From: Methylobacterium sp. B4
GTDB lineage: Bacteria > Pseudomonadota > Alphaproteobacteria > Rhizobiales > Beijerinckiaceae
Direction of reading: 5' to 3'
DNA: 64,000 bases
NCBI RefSeq assembly: GCF_003201865.1
Contig: NZ_QJJJ01000007.1
Location: 142,272 to 206,271 of the forward strand
Below the pieces are notes generated by a model, which saw nothing but the letters and a program-made list of their open reading frames with translations, was not told where the DNA came from and did no database searches. The number at the start of each line of letters is the position of its first letter. Positions within the stretch are counted from its first letter, which is position 1. Both the position numbers and the translations under genes were made by a program. Below, piece after piece: positions 9,112 to 17,789 of the stretch.

Positions 9112-10563
9112 TCAGCCGGCGAGCCGGTGGTCCGTCGCTTCGGAATAGGTGCAGCTCGTGCCCTTGCAGGCGCGCTTGGCCGCGTAGAGCGCGGCGTCGG
9201 CGCGGCGCAGGAGGGTGTCGCGGTCGCACGATGCGGCGTCGGACCATGCCACACCGATCGTTCCGGTCACGCGGGCGATCTGACCGGCTCCGTCCACGAC
9301 GATGTGGAGATTGCGAAGCAGCCTCTGCACGACCGGCTCCAGGGCCGCCCGCCCGATCGTCGAGGGAACGAGGACGGCGAACTCGTCGCCCCCGAGCCGG
9401 GCTGGGAAGCAGGTCTCAAGAAAGGCAGCCCGCAACCGGTCGGCGACGCGGCGCAGCACCTCGTCGCCCGCGGCGTGCCCGAGGGCGTCGTTCACGCCCT
9501 TGAAGCCGTCGAGGTCGATCAGGAGGACCGCGACCTCCTCGCCCGCCGCGCGGGCCTCCCGCAGGCGGCTGTCGAGCACCCGGTGGAATTCGGCCCGGTT
9601 GGGCAGCTGTGTGAGGTCGTCGGTGCGGGCATGGTGCAGCAGCTTCTGCTCCATGCGGTGGCGGTCGGTGATGTCCTGCATCAGGCCGATCAGGGCGGCC
9701 GGCCGTCCGCGCGACAGCTCGATCTCGCCCAGACAGCGCACGCGCCGCCGGTTACCCTTGGCCGTCACGAGGTCGGCATCGAGCTCGAAGGGCTCGCCCG
9801 TGTCGAGGGTGCGCATTACTGCATCGAGGAAGCGGGTCCGGTCGGGCTCCGGGAAGAAATCCATGATCTCGCCGCTCGGCACGTCCCCGCCGACGGGCAA
9901 CTCGTAGATCGCGAAGACGCCGTCCGACCACGTCGGCGCCTGCTGTTCGAGATCGTAACGCCACGATCCCATCACGGCCATGCGCTCGGCCTGCTTGAAC
10001 TGCCGCCGCTCCCGTTCGAGATGCTCGACGGTCAGGCGCCGATCCTCGGCGACCTCCGCCGCGCGCAGGGCGAACCTGCGCGCCTCGAACAGGGCTTCTG
10101 CGGCGCAGGCCAGTTCCGCCAGGACGTCGAGATCGGCCGCTGCCGGCTCCCTCGGCTCGTCGTCGAGCACGCACAGGGTTCCGACGGTGACCGCATCGCC
10201 GTCCGCCCGCGTGAGGCGGACGGGCACTCCGGCATAGTAGCGGATGTTCGGCATGCCGGTGACGAAGGGGCTCGTCGCGAAGCGCGGATCGAGCCGGGCG
10301 TCGGCGACGACCAGGGGGGCTTCGGTTTCGAACACGATGGGACAGAAGGCCTGGGCACGCGGGGTTTCGGGCGCCAGCGGCCCGCAGCGCGCCTTGAACC
10401 ACTGCCGCTCGGCATCGACCAGCGTGATCGACGACATGCGCGTGCCGAGCATGCGCTGAGCGAGCTTTGCCAGGGCGTCGAATTCCTGCTGCGGGGGCGT
10501 GTCGAGCAGCGCGATCTCGGCCAGGGCCTTCTGGCGCAAAGCTTCCCTTTGGCTGTCCCGCAT
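9112..10563 (-). CDS. GAF-PAS-GGDEF diguanylate cyclase
   Basis: This 483-aa cytoplasmic protein probably makes cyclic di-GMP. Residues 20-165 form a GAF domain (SSITLVDAERQWFKARCG, PLVVADARLDPRF). A PAS fold with a PAC tail lies at about 195-310 (MGSWRYDLEQQAPTWSDGVFAIYELP to LIGLMQDITDRHRMEQKL). The GGDEF domain covers 320-475 with RTDDLTQLPNRAEF, LLIDLDGFKGVNDALGH and an intact LGGDEF active site. No obvious RxxD product-inhibition site sits before GGDEF. There are no membrane helices, so it senses a soluble signal. It lies downstream of a hybrid kinase and an HD-GYP gene, making a c-di-GMP control block. Confidence 0.88.
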   Translation of the reverse strand: MRDSQREALRQKALAEIALLDTPPQQEFDALAKLAQRMLGTRMSSITLVDAERQWFKARCGPLAPETPRAQAFCPIVFETEAPLVVADARLDPRFATSPFVTGMPNIRYYAGVPVRLTRADGDAVTVGTLCVLDDEPREPAAADLDVLAELACAAEALFEARRFALRAAEVAEDRRLTVEHLERERRQFKQAERMAVMGSWRYDLEQQAPTWSDGVFAIYELPVGGDVPSGEIMDFFPEPDRTRFLDAVMRTLDTGEPFELDADLVTAKGNRRRVRCLGEIELSRGRPAALIGLMQDITDRHRMEQKLLHHARTDDLTQLPNRAEFHRVLDSRLREARAAGEEVAVLLIDLDGFKGVNDALGHAAGDEVLRRVADRLRAAFLETCFPARLGGDEFAVLVPSTIGRAALEPVVQRLLRNLHIVVDGAGQIARVTGTIGVAWSDAASCDRDTLLRRADAALYAAKRACKGTSCTYSEATDHRLAG

Positions 10564-10661
10564 GCCGCCTCACCTCCTTTGTCCGGCGCTGCTAGCACAA
10601 CGGTGATGAACGGGTCGTTTCGGCTGCCGAAGCCCGCGGGATCGGCCGGGCGACCCGTCCT

Positions 10662-13451
10662 TCAGGCATTGCGGCGCGCGTCCTGTCCCTCCGCGGTCGA
10701 CACGCCGAGGCGCGCGTGGAGGGCCGTAAGAGTGTGGGCGAGCAGGGTCTGCAGGTCGGAGGCTTCCGCGGCGAGGCCGGCCCGGCCTCCCTCGCGTGCG
10801 GTGCCCTCGATCAGGCCCGCCTGCCCCATCATCCGGGCGGCCCCGATATTGGCGCTCATCGACTTCAGGCTGTGGGCAGCGCGGGACGCGGCGGAGGCGT
10901 CGTCCTGTGCGAGGGCGGCCTCGAGATCGGCGAGCGCCTTCGGTGCCTGGGCGACGTAGAGGCGCAGAACGCGTTCGATGAAGTCGCGGTCGCCGAGTTC
11001 CTCCAAGTTCAGAAGCGTCTGCTCGTCGAGGAGGGATTGGCCCGCCTCGCCCGAGGCCGGCGGTTCGGCCGCCGCCCCGTCCTCGGACGCCGCATGCGTC
11101 GCCCCGAGGTGGCGGGCCAGCAGGGCGCCGAGTTGCAGCAGGGTGAAAGGCTTGGCGAGCATGCCGTCCATGTCGGCCGACTGCCAGGTCTCGGCGCCAT
11201 CGCCGACGACGTGGGCGGTGAGCGCGACGATCGGCACGCGCCCCGCCCCCTCCCGCTTCTCGCGGGCGCGGATGGCGAGGGCCGCGCTGAATCCGTCCAG
11301 CACCGGCATGCTGCCATCCATCAGAACGAGGTCGAAGCGCTGCGCGGCGGCGGCCTCGACGGCGGCCTGCCCGTCCTCGACACAGACGATGTCGCGGATG
11401 CCGAAGCGGGCCAGCGCCTCGGAGGCAACCTCGCGGTTGACCGCGCTGTCGTCGGCCAGGAGCACCCGCGTTCCGGCGAAGGACGGCAGCGCGGCGGCCG
11501 GCCCCTCCTCCGCGGCGGCAGGGTCGAGGGCGAAGGGCGCATCCTCGGCGAGCGCGGCCAGGGTCGGGCGCCACTCGGCCCGGACGAGCGGCCAGCGTAG
11601 CAGGGCATCGGCGAGGCCGGCCCGGAAAAGCCCGGGTCCCGACGTGTCGCCGATCGGAACCAGGGCGATGACGCGGCGGGCACCCGCCGGACGGCGTCCC
11701 TCGGCCAGAAGCGCGGCCGCATCGAGAAACCAGTGAGCCTCGCCGGCTTCCGCGAGGCTGAAGCCCGCCGCCCGCAGGTCGGAGGCGAGGACCGTCGCGG
11801 TCGCGCTGCCGATCCCACCGAAGCGGATGCGCTCGGATACCGAGGGCGCGCGGTTGAGCCCCGGCTCGGCCGCCTCTTCCGCCTCCACGGGGATGCGCGC
11901 CCAGAAGGTCGAGCCCTCACCGAGACGGCTCTCCACGCCGACCCGCCCGCCCATCGCCGCGATCAGACGCTCGGCGATCGAGAGGCCGAGCCCGGTGCCG
12001 CCGAAGCGGCGGGCGATCGACTGGTCGGCCTGGGTGAAGGCCGTGAAGATCCCGGAGAGCCGGTCCTCCGGGATGCCGATCCCGGTATCGGTCACGGCGA
12101 TGCGCAGGACGGACCCGGAGGGCTCCTGCTCCATTTCCATCCGCACCAGGACGTGGCCGGCGGCCGTGAACTTGAGCGCGTTCGAGACGAAGTTGCCGAG
12201 CACCTGACCGAGCCGGACGGGATCGCCGAGGATGGCGCGCGGCACGCGGGCATCGACCAGAGCCGCGAGGTCGAGCCCCGCCGTGCGGGCGCGCTCGGCG
12301 AACAGGGTCACGACAGTGTCGGCGACCTCGTGGGGGCTCAGCGGAATCCGTTCGACCTCCAGGCGGCCGGCCTCCACCTTCGCGAAATCGAGAATGTCGT
12401 TGATGATGGCGAGCAGCGACTGGCCGGAGCGGGCGATGACCTTGGCGTAGCGCTGCTGGCGCGGCGGCAGGTCGGCCGAGGCCAGGAGTTCGGCCATCAC
12501 CAGCATGCCGTTCATCGGCGTGCGGATCTCGTGGCTCATCGTCGCGAGAAAGGTCGACTTGGCGGCGTTGGCGTGGTCGGCGGCCTGCTTGGCCTCGATC
12601 AGGTCGTGGGTCCGCAGCCGGACCTCCTCCTCCAGGCCCGCGCCGTAGCGGGCGATGGCCCGGTCGCGCTCGTTGATCGCCTGAAGCAAGCCGTTGAAGC
12701 TCGCCGCCAGCGCGCCGACCTCGCCGCTGCCGGCGACGGCGCGCCGCGTGTAGTCATGGCCCTGGCGCACGTGGTCCATCGTCCGGGCGAGCGCGGCGAG
12801 CGGCCGGGTGACGCTGCGCTGCAAACCCATCGAGACGGCGAGCCCGAGGGCGAGGGCGAGCAGGCCGGCGAGCAGGGCCGTCAGGCCGACCTCGGCGATG
12901 CGCCCGGCGAGATCGCGGTTGTCCGAGACCAGCACGACCCGGCCGATGGTGCGGGCGTTTTCCTGGATCGGAACCGTCACGCGCAGGGTTCGCGTCGTCA
13001 TGAGGTCGAGCGGCGACACCGAGCCCTGGTCGAGGTCGATGTCGTTGGCCAGCCGCAGACCGATTCCCTGCTCGGCGAGGATGTCGCCCTCGCCCCGCTC
13101 GACCGCGGCGTAGACCAGCGCCCGACCGTGGGCGATAGCCCGCAGGGTGCTCTGCGCGGCCGCCTCGTCGCCCTGGCTCGTGGCCTGCGCCGCGCTCGCG
13201 GCCAGGATCTGCGCGGTCATGCGCAGCATCTCGCGCTTGGCCGCGGTGTAGCGCTCGACTTCGCGCCAGGCCGACAGGCCGGTCAGAAGCAGCAACGCGA
13301 CGGCGACCGCGCCGGTGACGGCCAGCGCCAGCCGTGCGGAGAGCGAGCGCAGCGGGCTGGAGGACGGGGCACGCACGGAAGGCTCCTCGGAAGCGGGCGG
13401 ATCGGGCCGACGGACTCGGGACGGCGGCTCAGGCGGCAAAGCCCCTGGCAT
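10662..13451 (-). CDS. Hybrid sensor histidine kinase (HAMP-HisKA-HATPase-receiver-HPt)
   Basis: This 929-aa inner-membrane kinase has a first transmembrane helix near residues 40-60, a periplasmic sensor segment to about 185, and a second helix at 187-208. A HAMP linker (RSVTRPLAALARTM) follows, then HisKA with the phospho-acceptor in MSHEIRTPMNG (His307). The HATPase carries NFVSNALKFT, DTGIGIPEDRL and GGTGLGLSIAERL. A pseudo-receiver-like stretch leads to a true receiver (VLLADDSAVNREV, LVLMDGSMPVLDG), and a C-terminal HPt holds AAHSLKSMSANIGA. All phosphorelay residues are present. It overlaps the HD-GYP response regulator gene by 23 bases, so that protein is a likely partner. Confidence 0.9.
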   Translation of the reverse strand: MPGALPPEPPSRVRRPDPPASEEPSVRAPSSSPLRSLSARLALAVTGAVAVALLLLTGLSAWREVERYTAAKREMLRMTAQILAASAAQATSQGDEAAAQSTLRAIAHGRALVYAAVERGEGDILAEQGIGLRLANDIDLDQGSVSPLDLMTTRTLRVTVPIQENARTIGRVVLVSDNRDLAGRIAEVGLTALLAGLLALALGLAVSMGLQRSVTRPLAALARTMDHVRQGHDYTRRAVAGSGEVGALAASFNGLLQAINERDRAIARYGAGLEEEVRLRTHDLIEAKQAADHANAAKSTFLATMSHEIRTPMNGMLVMAELLASADLPPRQQRYAKVIARSGQSLLAIINDILDFAKVEAGRLEVERIPLSPHEVADTVVTLFAERARTAGLDLAALVDARVPRAILGDPVRLGQVLGNFVSNALKFTAAGHVLVRMEMEQEPSGSVLRIAVTDTGIGIPEDRLSGIFTAFTQADQSIARRFGGTGLGLSIAERLIAAMGGRVGVESRLGEGSTFWARIPVEAEEAAEPGLNRAPSVSERIRFGGIGSATATVLASDLRAAGFSLAEAGEAHWFLDAAALLAEGRRPAGARRVIALVPIGDTSGPGLFRAGLADALLRWPLVRAEWRPTLAALAEDAPFALDPAAAEEGPAAALPSFAGTRVLLADDSAVNREVASEALARFGIRDIVCVEDGQAAVEAAAAQRFDLVLMDGSMPVLDGFSAALAIRAREKREGAGRVPIVALTAHVVGDGAETWQSADMDGMLAKPFTLLQLGALLARHLGATHAASEDGAAAEPPASGEAGQSLLDEQTLLNLEELGDRDFIERVLRLYVAQAPKALADLEAALAQDDASAASRAAHSLKSMSANIGAARMMGQAGLIEGTAREGGRAGLAAEASDLQTLLAHTLTALHARLGVSTAEGQDARRNA

Positions 13452-14541
13452 GGCGGGTCACGTCGTCCCAGCCGGCCAGGAAGGCGGCGACGCAGGCGGG
13501 ATCGAAGTGGCGGCCCGCCTGCTCGCGCAGGAACTCGCCGGCCTCGTCGAGCGGCCATGCCCGCTTGTAGGGCCGCTCGGAGACGAGGGCGTCGAAGACG
13601 TCGGCCACGGCGACGATGCGGCCGGAGAGCGGGATGGCGTCCCCCGTCAGACCGGCGGGATAGCCCGTTCCGTCCCAGCGCTCGTGATGACTCGCGGCGA
13701 TCTCGGCGGCGAGTTGCACCACTTCCGAGCCGCTGCCCTGGAGGATGCGCCGCCCACGCTCGGCATGCTTCTCCATCTCCCGCCGCTCGTCCTCGGAGAG
13801 CGGGCCGCGCTTGAGCAGGATGGTGTCCGAGACGCCGATCTTGCCGACATCGTGCATGGTCGAGGCGAGGCTGAGGCGGGCGCAGGCCTCCCGCTCCATG
13901 CCGAGGTTGCGGGCAACGATCTCGACATAGGCGGCCACCCGGGCGATGTGGTCGCCCGTGTCGGTGTCGCGGTGCTCGGCTGCCCGCATCAAGAGGGCGA
14001 TGATCTCGCGCTCCCGCGCCTCGCAGGCGGCGATGGCGGCGGCCACCTCCCGCGCCAGCACCTCGGTCCGCTCCTGCTCCTGCCGGTAGGCCCGCGAGAG
14101 CGCCAGCAGGTTGGTGACCCGCGCCCGGATCTCGACCGGGTCGCAGGGCTTGCCGAGAAAGTCGGTGGCGCCGATTCCCAGCGCTTCGCGGCGCAGGCTC
14201 TGCTGGTCGAGGCTCGTCACCATGACGATCGGCACGTGCCGGAAGCCCTCGACGGCGCGGGCGGCGGCGATGAATTCCAGCCCCGTCATGCCCGGCATGT
14301 CGTAGTCGGTGATGGCGATGCCGATCCGGGCGACGTTGGCGCGCAGGAAGGCGAGCGCCGCTTCCGGCTCCGTGAACTCGACCGGGCGGCATCCCTGTAC
14401 GGGGGCAAGCGCCCGCGCGAGCAGCAGGTTGTTCATCTCCGAATCATCGAGGATCAGCGCGAGCATCGGCTCGGTGTCCGGTCGCGCACTCCCCTCCGAC
14501 AGGGCGGGTTCGGATCCCGAGACTGCCAAACCGCTCTGCAC
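13429..14541 (-). CDS. Response regulator with HD-GYP c-di-GMP phosphodiesterase domain
   Basis: This 370-aa protein joins a CheY-like receiver (LALILDDSEMNNLLLARAL, acceptor Asp in ITDYDMPGMTG, conserved Lys in FLGKPCD) to an HD-GYP output domain. The output domain has HRDTDTGDHIARV, the metal-binding HD in STMHDVGKIGVSD, and ERWDGTGYPAGL. It is expected to hydrolyse c-di-GMP when phosphorylated. I chose the GTG at 14541 because GGAGG sits 5 bases before it. The ATG at 14466, which begins exactly at the receiver, is an alternative. It lies between tadG and the hybrid kinase, overlapping the latter. Confidence 0.88.
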   Translation of the reverse strand: MQSGLAVSGSEPALSEGSARPDTEPMLALILDDSEMNNLLLARALAPVQGCRPVEFTEPEAALAFLRANVARIGIAITDYDMPGMTGLEFIAAARAVEGFRHVPIVMVTSLDQQSLRREALGIGATDFLGKPCDPVEIRARVTNLLALSRAYRQEQERTEVLAREVAAAIAACEAREREIIALLMRAAEHRDTDTGDHIARVAAYVEIVARNLGMEREACARLSLASTMHDVGKIGVSDTILLKRGPLSEDERREMEKHAERGRRILQGSGSEVVQLAAEIAASHHERWDGTGYPAGLTGDAIPLSGRIVAVADVFDALVSERPYKRAWPLDEAGEFLREQAGRHFDPACVAAFLAGWDDVTRHARGFAA

Positions 14542-14570
14542 ACGCACCTCCGGCGAGAAACCGCTTCGTG

Positions 14571-15992
14571 TCACTGGCTGATGACGAGCCGCCCCGAGAC
14601 CGGACCGACCCCCTTCGGGACCGGCACGCTGGAGCGGTTGTAGTCCGCGTTGAGATAGAGGTTCGGGCCCTCGTAGAGGTTGATCTGCTGGGCCACGACG
14701 ACGGTGTAGGCCGAGAGATCCGCCACCGGCCGGTGCGAGTCGATCACGAGCCGGCCGGCCGGGAGGTAGATCGTGCCCAGCATGGTCCGGGCGTTGTCGC
14801 TGATGATGCGATAGGTCCGCATCGGCTTGCTGGCGGCGAGCGGCGGCGGCGTCAGCGTGATCAGGTCGCCCAGCAGCGTGTCGACGGAGAGTGCCGGATC
14901 GATCGGCAGGGCGACGCTGGGCTCCTCCGAGATCAAGAGTCCCGCCATGACGCCGGTGGTCGGCGCCGACAGGTTCACGGTGGTCTTCTTGTCGAAGAGA
15001 AGTCCGCCGTCGTTGCCGGTGAAGTAGAAGGCGACGTCGGTGCCGTTCAGCGTCGCTTTCTTGTCCACGATGAGCGGACCGTTCTTCATGACGTAGATGC
15101 CCGGCCGCAAGGTGACGACGGCGTTCTTGGTGACGTGCAGGCCGCCGCAATAGGTACCGGGTTCGAGTGTGACGTTGCTCGATACGACGTTCGACCCCTT
15201 GCTCTTGCCAGTGAGCTTGTCTGCAAGAACGAGGACATCCGACAGGAGCGTACACGTGCCGATCGGTGGGGCCGGCCGGTCGCGCAGCGGATCCTGGATC
15301 ACCGGGCAGCCCGTCTGCGGGTTGGGCGTGAAATTCGCCCGATCATCCCGAAAGCCGCCGGCCGAGCAGATCGTCTGCGCCCGGGCGAGCGCGCCGTCCC
15401 GGCCGATCATGCCGGTGCCGCTGGCCGAGTTGGAGTACAGGGCGCAATCGTAGGCGGTGACCTGGGCGTTCTTCTCTAGGTTGAAGGCTCCGGCCGCGGC
15501 AGGGTCGAGGGCCAGCATGCACAGGCGCATCCGGCCCACCACGCTGGCCTTCGCCCGGGCCGAGATCTGGATCGTTCGCATGCCGACGAACGGCCCGAAC
15601 GTGAGCTTGATGGTCTGCTCGGCATTGGCCTCGACGCTGGTCTTGTCGGAGGCGACCGTGACCTGGATCGAGACCGGGGCGTCGGCCCCCGCCTTCGCCT
15701 CCGTCTGGATCGTCTGCGTCGTCAGGCCGACGATGGAGTCGGTGCTCGAGACGACGAGCTTCAGGGCGTTCCCGCCGGCCATGACCCCGGCATCCACGGC
15801 GCTCTGCAGGTTCGTGCGGGCCGAGACGGCCGAAGCGTAGTCGATCGCCCCGCCGACGAGGCCGATGAGCGTCGAGACCGAGAGCGCGAAGACGACCGCG
15901 ACGCCGCCGCCGGTCTCTCGGCGCAGGCTCGCGACGGCCCGCTTCCATCGAATGCCGCGTCCCGGAGGTCCGCTCGCGTCACGCGCCGTCAT
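14571..15992 (-). CDS. tadG: TadG-like pilus-assembly / vWA-less surface protein
   Basis: This 473-aa protein has a TadG-type N-terminus: a basic stretch, then one transmembrane helix with GGGVAVVFALSVSTLIGLVGG and AIDYASAVSARTNLQSAVDAGVMAGG. In Tad systems such proteins are anchored in the inner membrane and extend into the periplasm. No von Willebrand factor metal site is visible in the remainder, which is instead a beta-rich domain with stacked short repeats (TLEPGTYCGGLHV, TLRPGIYVMKNGPLIV, TLNGTDVAFYF) suggesting a beta-helix. Two TadE-like genes lie upstream on the same strand. The central Tad motor genes are not in the window. Confidence 0.75.
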   Translation of the reverse strand: MTARDASGPPGRGIRWKRAVASLRRETGGGVAVVFALSVSTLIGLVGGAIDYASAVSARTNLQSAVDAGVMAGGNALKLVVSSTDSIVGLTTQTIQTEAKAGADAPVSIQVTVASDKTSVEANAEQTIKLTFGPFVGMRTIQISARAKASVVGRMRLCMLALDPAAAGAFNLEKNAQVTAYDCALYSNSASGTGMIGRDGALARAQTICSAGGFRDDRANFTPNPQTGCPVIQDPLRDRPAPPIGTCTLLSDVLVLADKLTGKSKGSNVVSSNVTLEPGTYCGGLHVTKNAVVTLRPGIYVMKNGPLIVDKKATLNGTDVAFYFTGNDGGLLFDKKTTVNLSAPTTGVMAGLLISEEPSVALPIDPALSVDTLLGDLITLTPPPLAASKPMRTYRIISDNARTMLGTIYLPAGRLVIDSHRPVADLSAYTVVVAQQINLYEGPNLYLNADYNRSSVPVPKGVGPVSGRLVISQ

Positions 15993-16180
15993 CGCGCCGA
16001 TTGCCTCACTGCTGGCCGCTTCCCCTTCGCGGAAGTAACGCTTCCGAGTTAATAGGACTTGCCGTGTGAGACCCCAATCGCATTAATCTGGTTGACGCGG
16101 GATTGACGCCGATAAGCTATGTTTCCGGCATGGAGCGGCGGCGTTCGACTGAAAATTGTGTCACAAATTCGAGAGCACGA

Positions 16181-16801
16181 TCACTGAGGGCAAGGCTTGC
16201 CGCCGGGCAGCACCACCTCCGCCTGCCCGTTCCGGGCGACGCCTTCGCGCACGGGCCAGACGGCCTTGCCCGTGAAGGTCATGTCCTTGATGAGCGGGAA
16301 GAAGGCGAAGAGCGGCTGATAGGTCAGCCGCGTCTCGGCCATGACGAAGCGGTCTCCTTTCGAGGCGGTCCCGGCCGGGGGCGGACCGATATCCGCGCCG
16401 ACGATTCGGGCCTTGTCCCGCTGCTGCACGCTGGAGCAGGTCCGGGCGACGAAGGTGTTGCCGACCTGATAGACCCCGCCGGCCGTGAGCACGATACCGG
16501 CGCCAGAGAGGGTATAGGGGGCCGCCACGACATCGGCGGTAGCAAAGACATCGTTGATGTCGCTGTAGTCGTTCTTGGAAATCAGATCGGCCATGGCAAG
16601 GGTGGCCTGGGCCAGACGGGTATTGGTCGCGAAGGCCCGTGGAATTTCGATCGCCGCGGCGAACAGCAGCAGAAGGAGCGGCGCGAGAAAGGCGAATTCG
16701 ACGGCGCTCGCGCCCCCTTGCGCCCGCCAGAAGCGTCCGAATACGCCCCCGAACCGGTGCATGTCGGCCGCGACCTGTGGGGCTACGCCGAGAGGCTCCA
16801 T
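16181..16801 (-). CDS. TadE-family pseudopilin-like protein
   Basis: This 206-aa protein has the TadE signature after about 25 residues: GGASAVEFAFLAPLLLLLFAAAIEI, in which the Glu at position +5 of the processing motif is conserved, followed by one helix. The rest is periplasmic, with a Cys pair (RTCSS and the C-terminal GGKPCPQ) that may form a disulphide. TadE proteins are minor pseudopilins of tight-adherence pili. I chose the ATG at 16801, which is 4 bases after the stop of the upstream TadE gene. An in-frame ATG at 16762 is possible. Confidence 0.75.
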   Translation of the reverse strand: MEPLGVAPQVAADMHRFGGVFGRFWRAQGGASAVEFAFLAPLLLLLFAAAIEIPRAFATNTRLAQATLAMADLISKNDYSDINDVFATADVVAAPYTLSGAGIVLTAGGVYQVGNTFVARTCSSVQQRDKARIVGADIGPPPAGTASKGDRFVMAETRLTYQPLFAFFPLIKDMTFTGKAVWPVREGVARNGQAEVVLPGGKPCPQ

Positions 16802-16805
16802 GGGC

Positions 16806-17462
16806 TCAGGCACAGGATTTTTCCGCGTAATCTTCGGTGCGGAACACGGCCGTCGATGTGAGGAGCTGCCTGCCGCCGGGCATGCGCTGCCCGGTGAAGT
16901 CGAGGAAACCGAACGGTCGCAGCATCGGTACGGCCGCGCGCAGAAGATGGATGCCGCCGCCCGAAGGACAGGTGAACTGCGTGCCGAAGCCGGCCGCCCA
17001 ATCGCCCCGATCGGCATCGTAGGGCGAGGCCGTCTGCTTGATGGCGAAGGTCGCGGTGCGCACGAGATCGAACCGCATCTCGTCGCATCGGTAGAGGCTC
17101 AACCCGGTTCCGCACAGAAGCGTGCGCAGGTGCTGCGCCGGATCGATGCTGGTCATCTGATCCTGGAAGGCCCCCGTGCGCAGCAGACGCGCCGCCCGCT
17201 GTACCGACACGTCGAGCTGATGCTGCGCGAGAACGAGGAGCGCGGCCTCGATGACCACGGCGATGAGCGCGAACAGGGGCACCGCGAGCAACGAAATCTC
17301 GATGGCGGCGACGCCGCCGCAATCGCGGATGAAGCGCAAGCCCGATGTCGTCGGTGCCGCAAGGCGGCGGTTGTGCCGGTTGAGCCTGAAGCGTTTCAAG
17401 AACGTCGTCTTCGTTGGTAGCACGCCCGAAGTCTGAAACCGCTGGTAGTCTTGCGAGGACAT
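16806..17462 (-). CDS. TadE-family pseudopilin-like protein, second copy
   Basis: This 218-aa protein has a 47-residue cytoplasmic leader followed by CGGVAAIEISLLAVPLFALIAVVIEAA, the TadE-like processing and membrane segment with the conserved Glu. A periplasmic domain contains LLCGTGLSLYRCDEMRFD, whose cysteines could pair. It is first in a set of two TadE genes and tadG, and 4 bases separate it from the next gene. A role in a surface appendage or in adhesion is expected from the family, but no Tad ATPase or secretin gene is near. Confidence 0.72.
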   Translation of the reverse strand: MSSQDYQRFQTSGVLPTKTTFLKRFRLNRHNRRLAAPTTSGLRFIRDCGGVAAIEISLLAVPLFALIAVVIEAALLVLAQHQLDVSVQRAARLLRTGAFQDQMTSIDPAQHLRTLLCGTGLSLYRCDEMRFDLVRTATFAIKQTASPYDADRGDWAAGFGTQFTCPSGGGIHLLRAAVPMLRPFGFLDFTGQRMPGGRQLLTSTAVFRTEDYAEKSCA

Positions 17463-17789
17463 GACACGGTCGCCCGACGACGGTAGATCGAAGCGCCTTT
17501 ATTCTCGGTGAATCCGTCCGGGAGGATTGCGAAAGCCGGCTTGGCATACCCACCCGCTGAGCCGGACGCTGATCGTCACCGCCCGGGGCCCGGGGACGTC
17601 GTACGCATCCCGCTCGACGTGGACAGTCACCGACACCGCGCTTCGGCGACCGCCGGCCGTCATGGTCGCCTTCCGGCAACCTGCACTGCCGTCGGTCGAC
17701 GGCCTCCATCGGGAGAGGGAGCGGCCCGTTCGGATCGCCGCCCCCGCTCGTGATGAGCCGATCGCGCGTTCACGATCATCCGCGGGCGT
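17463..17789. other. Gene-free stretch between the TadE gene and hlyD
   Basis: This is 327 bases between the start of the first TadE gene and the end of hlyD. It must hold the promoter of the TadE-TadE-TadG set, but no clear -35/-10 pair, terminator hairpin or repeat was recognised. Confidence 0.35.

Noticed and set aside
8851..10959. A 702-codon plus-strand frame across the diguanylate cyclase
   Set aside because: The opposite strand has intact GAF, PAS and GGDEF motifs. This frame has none.
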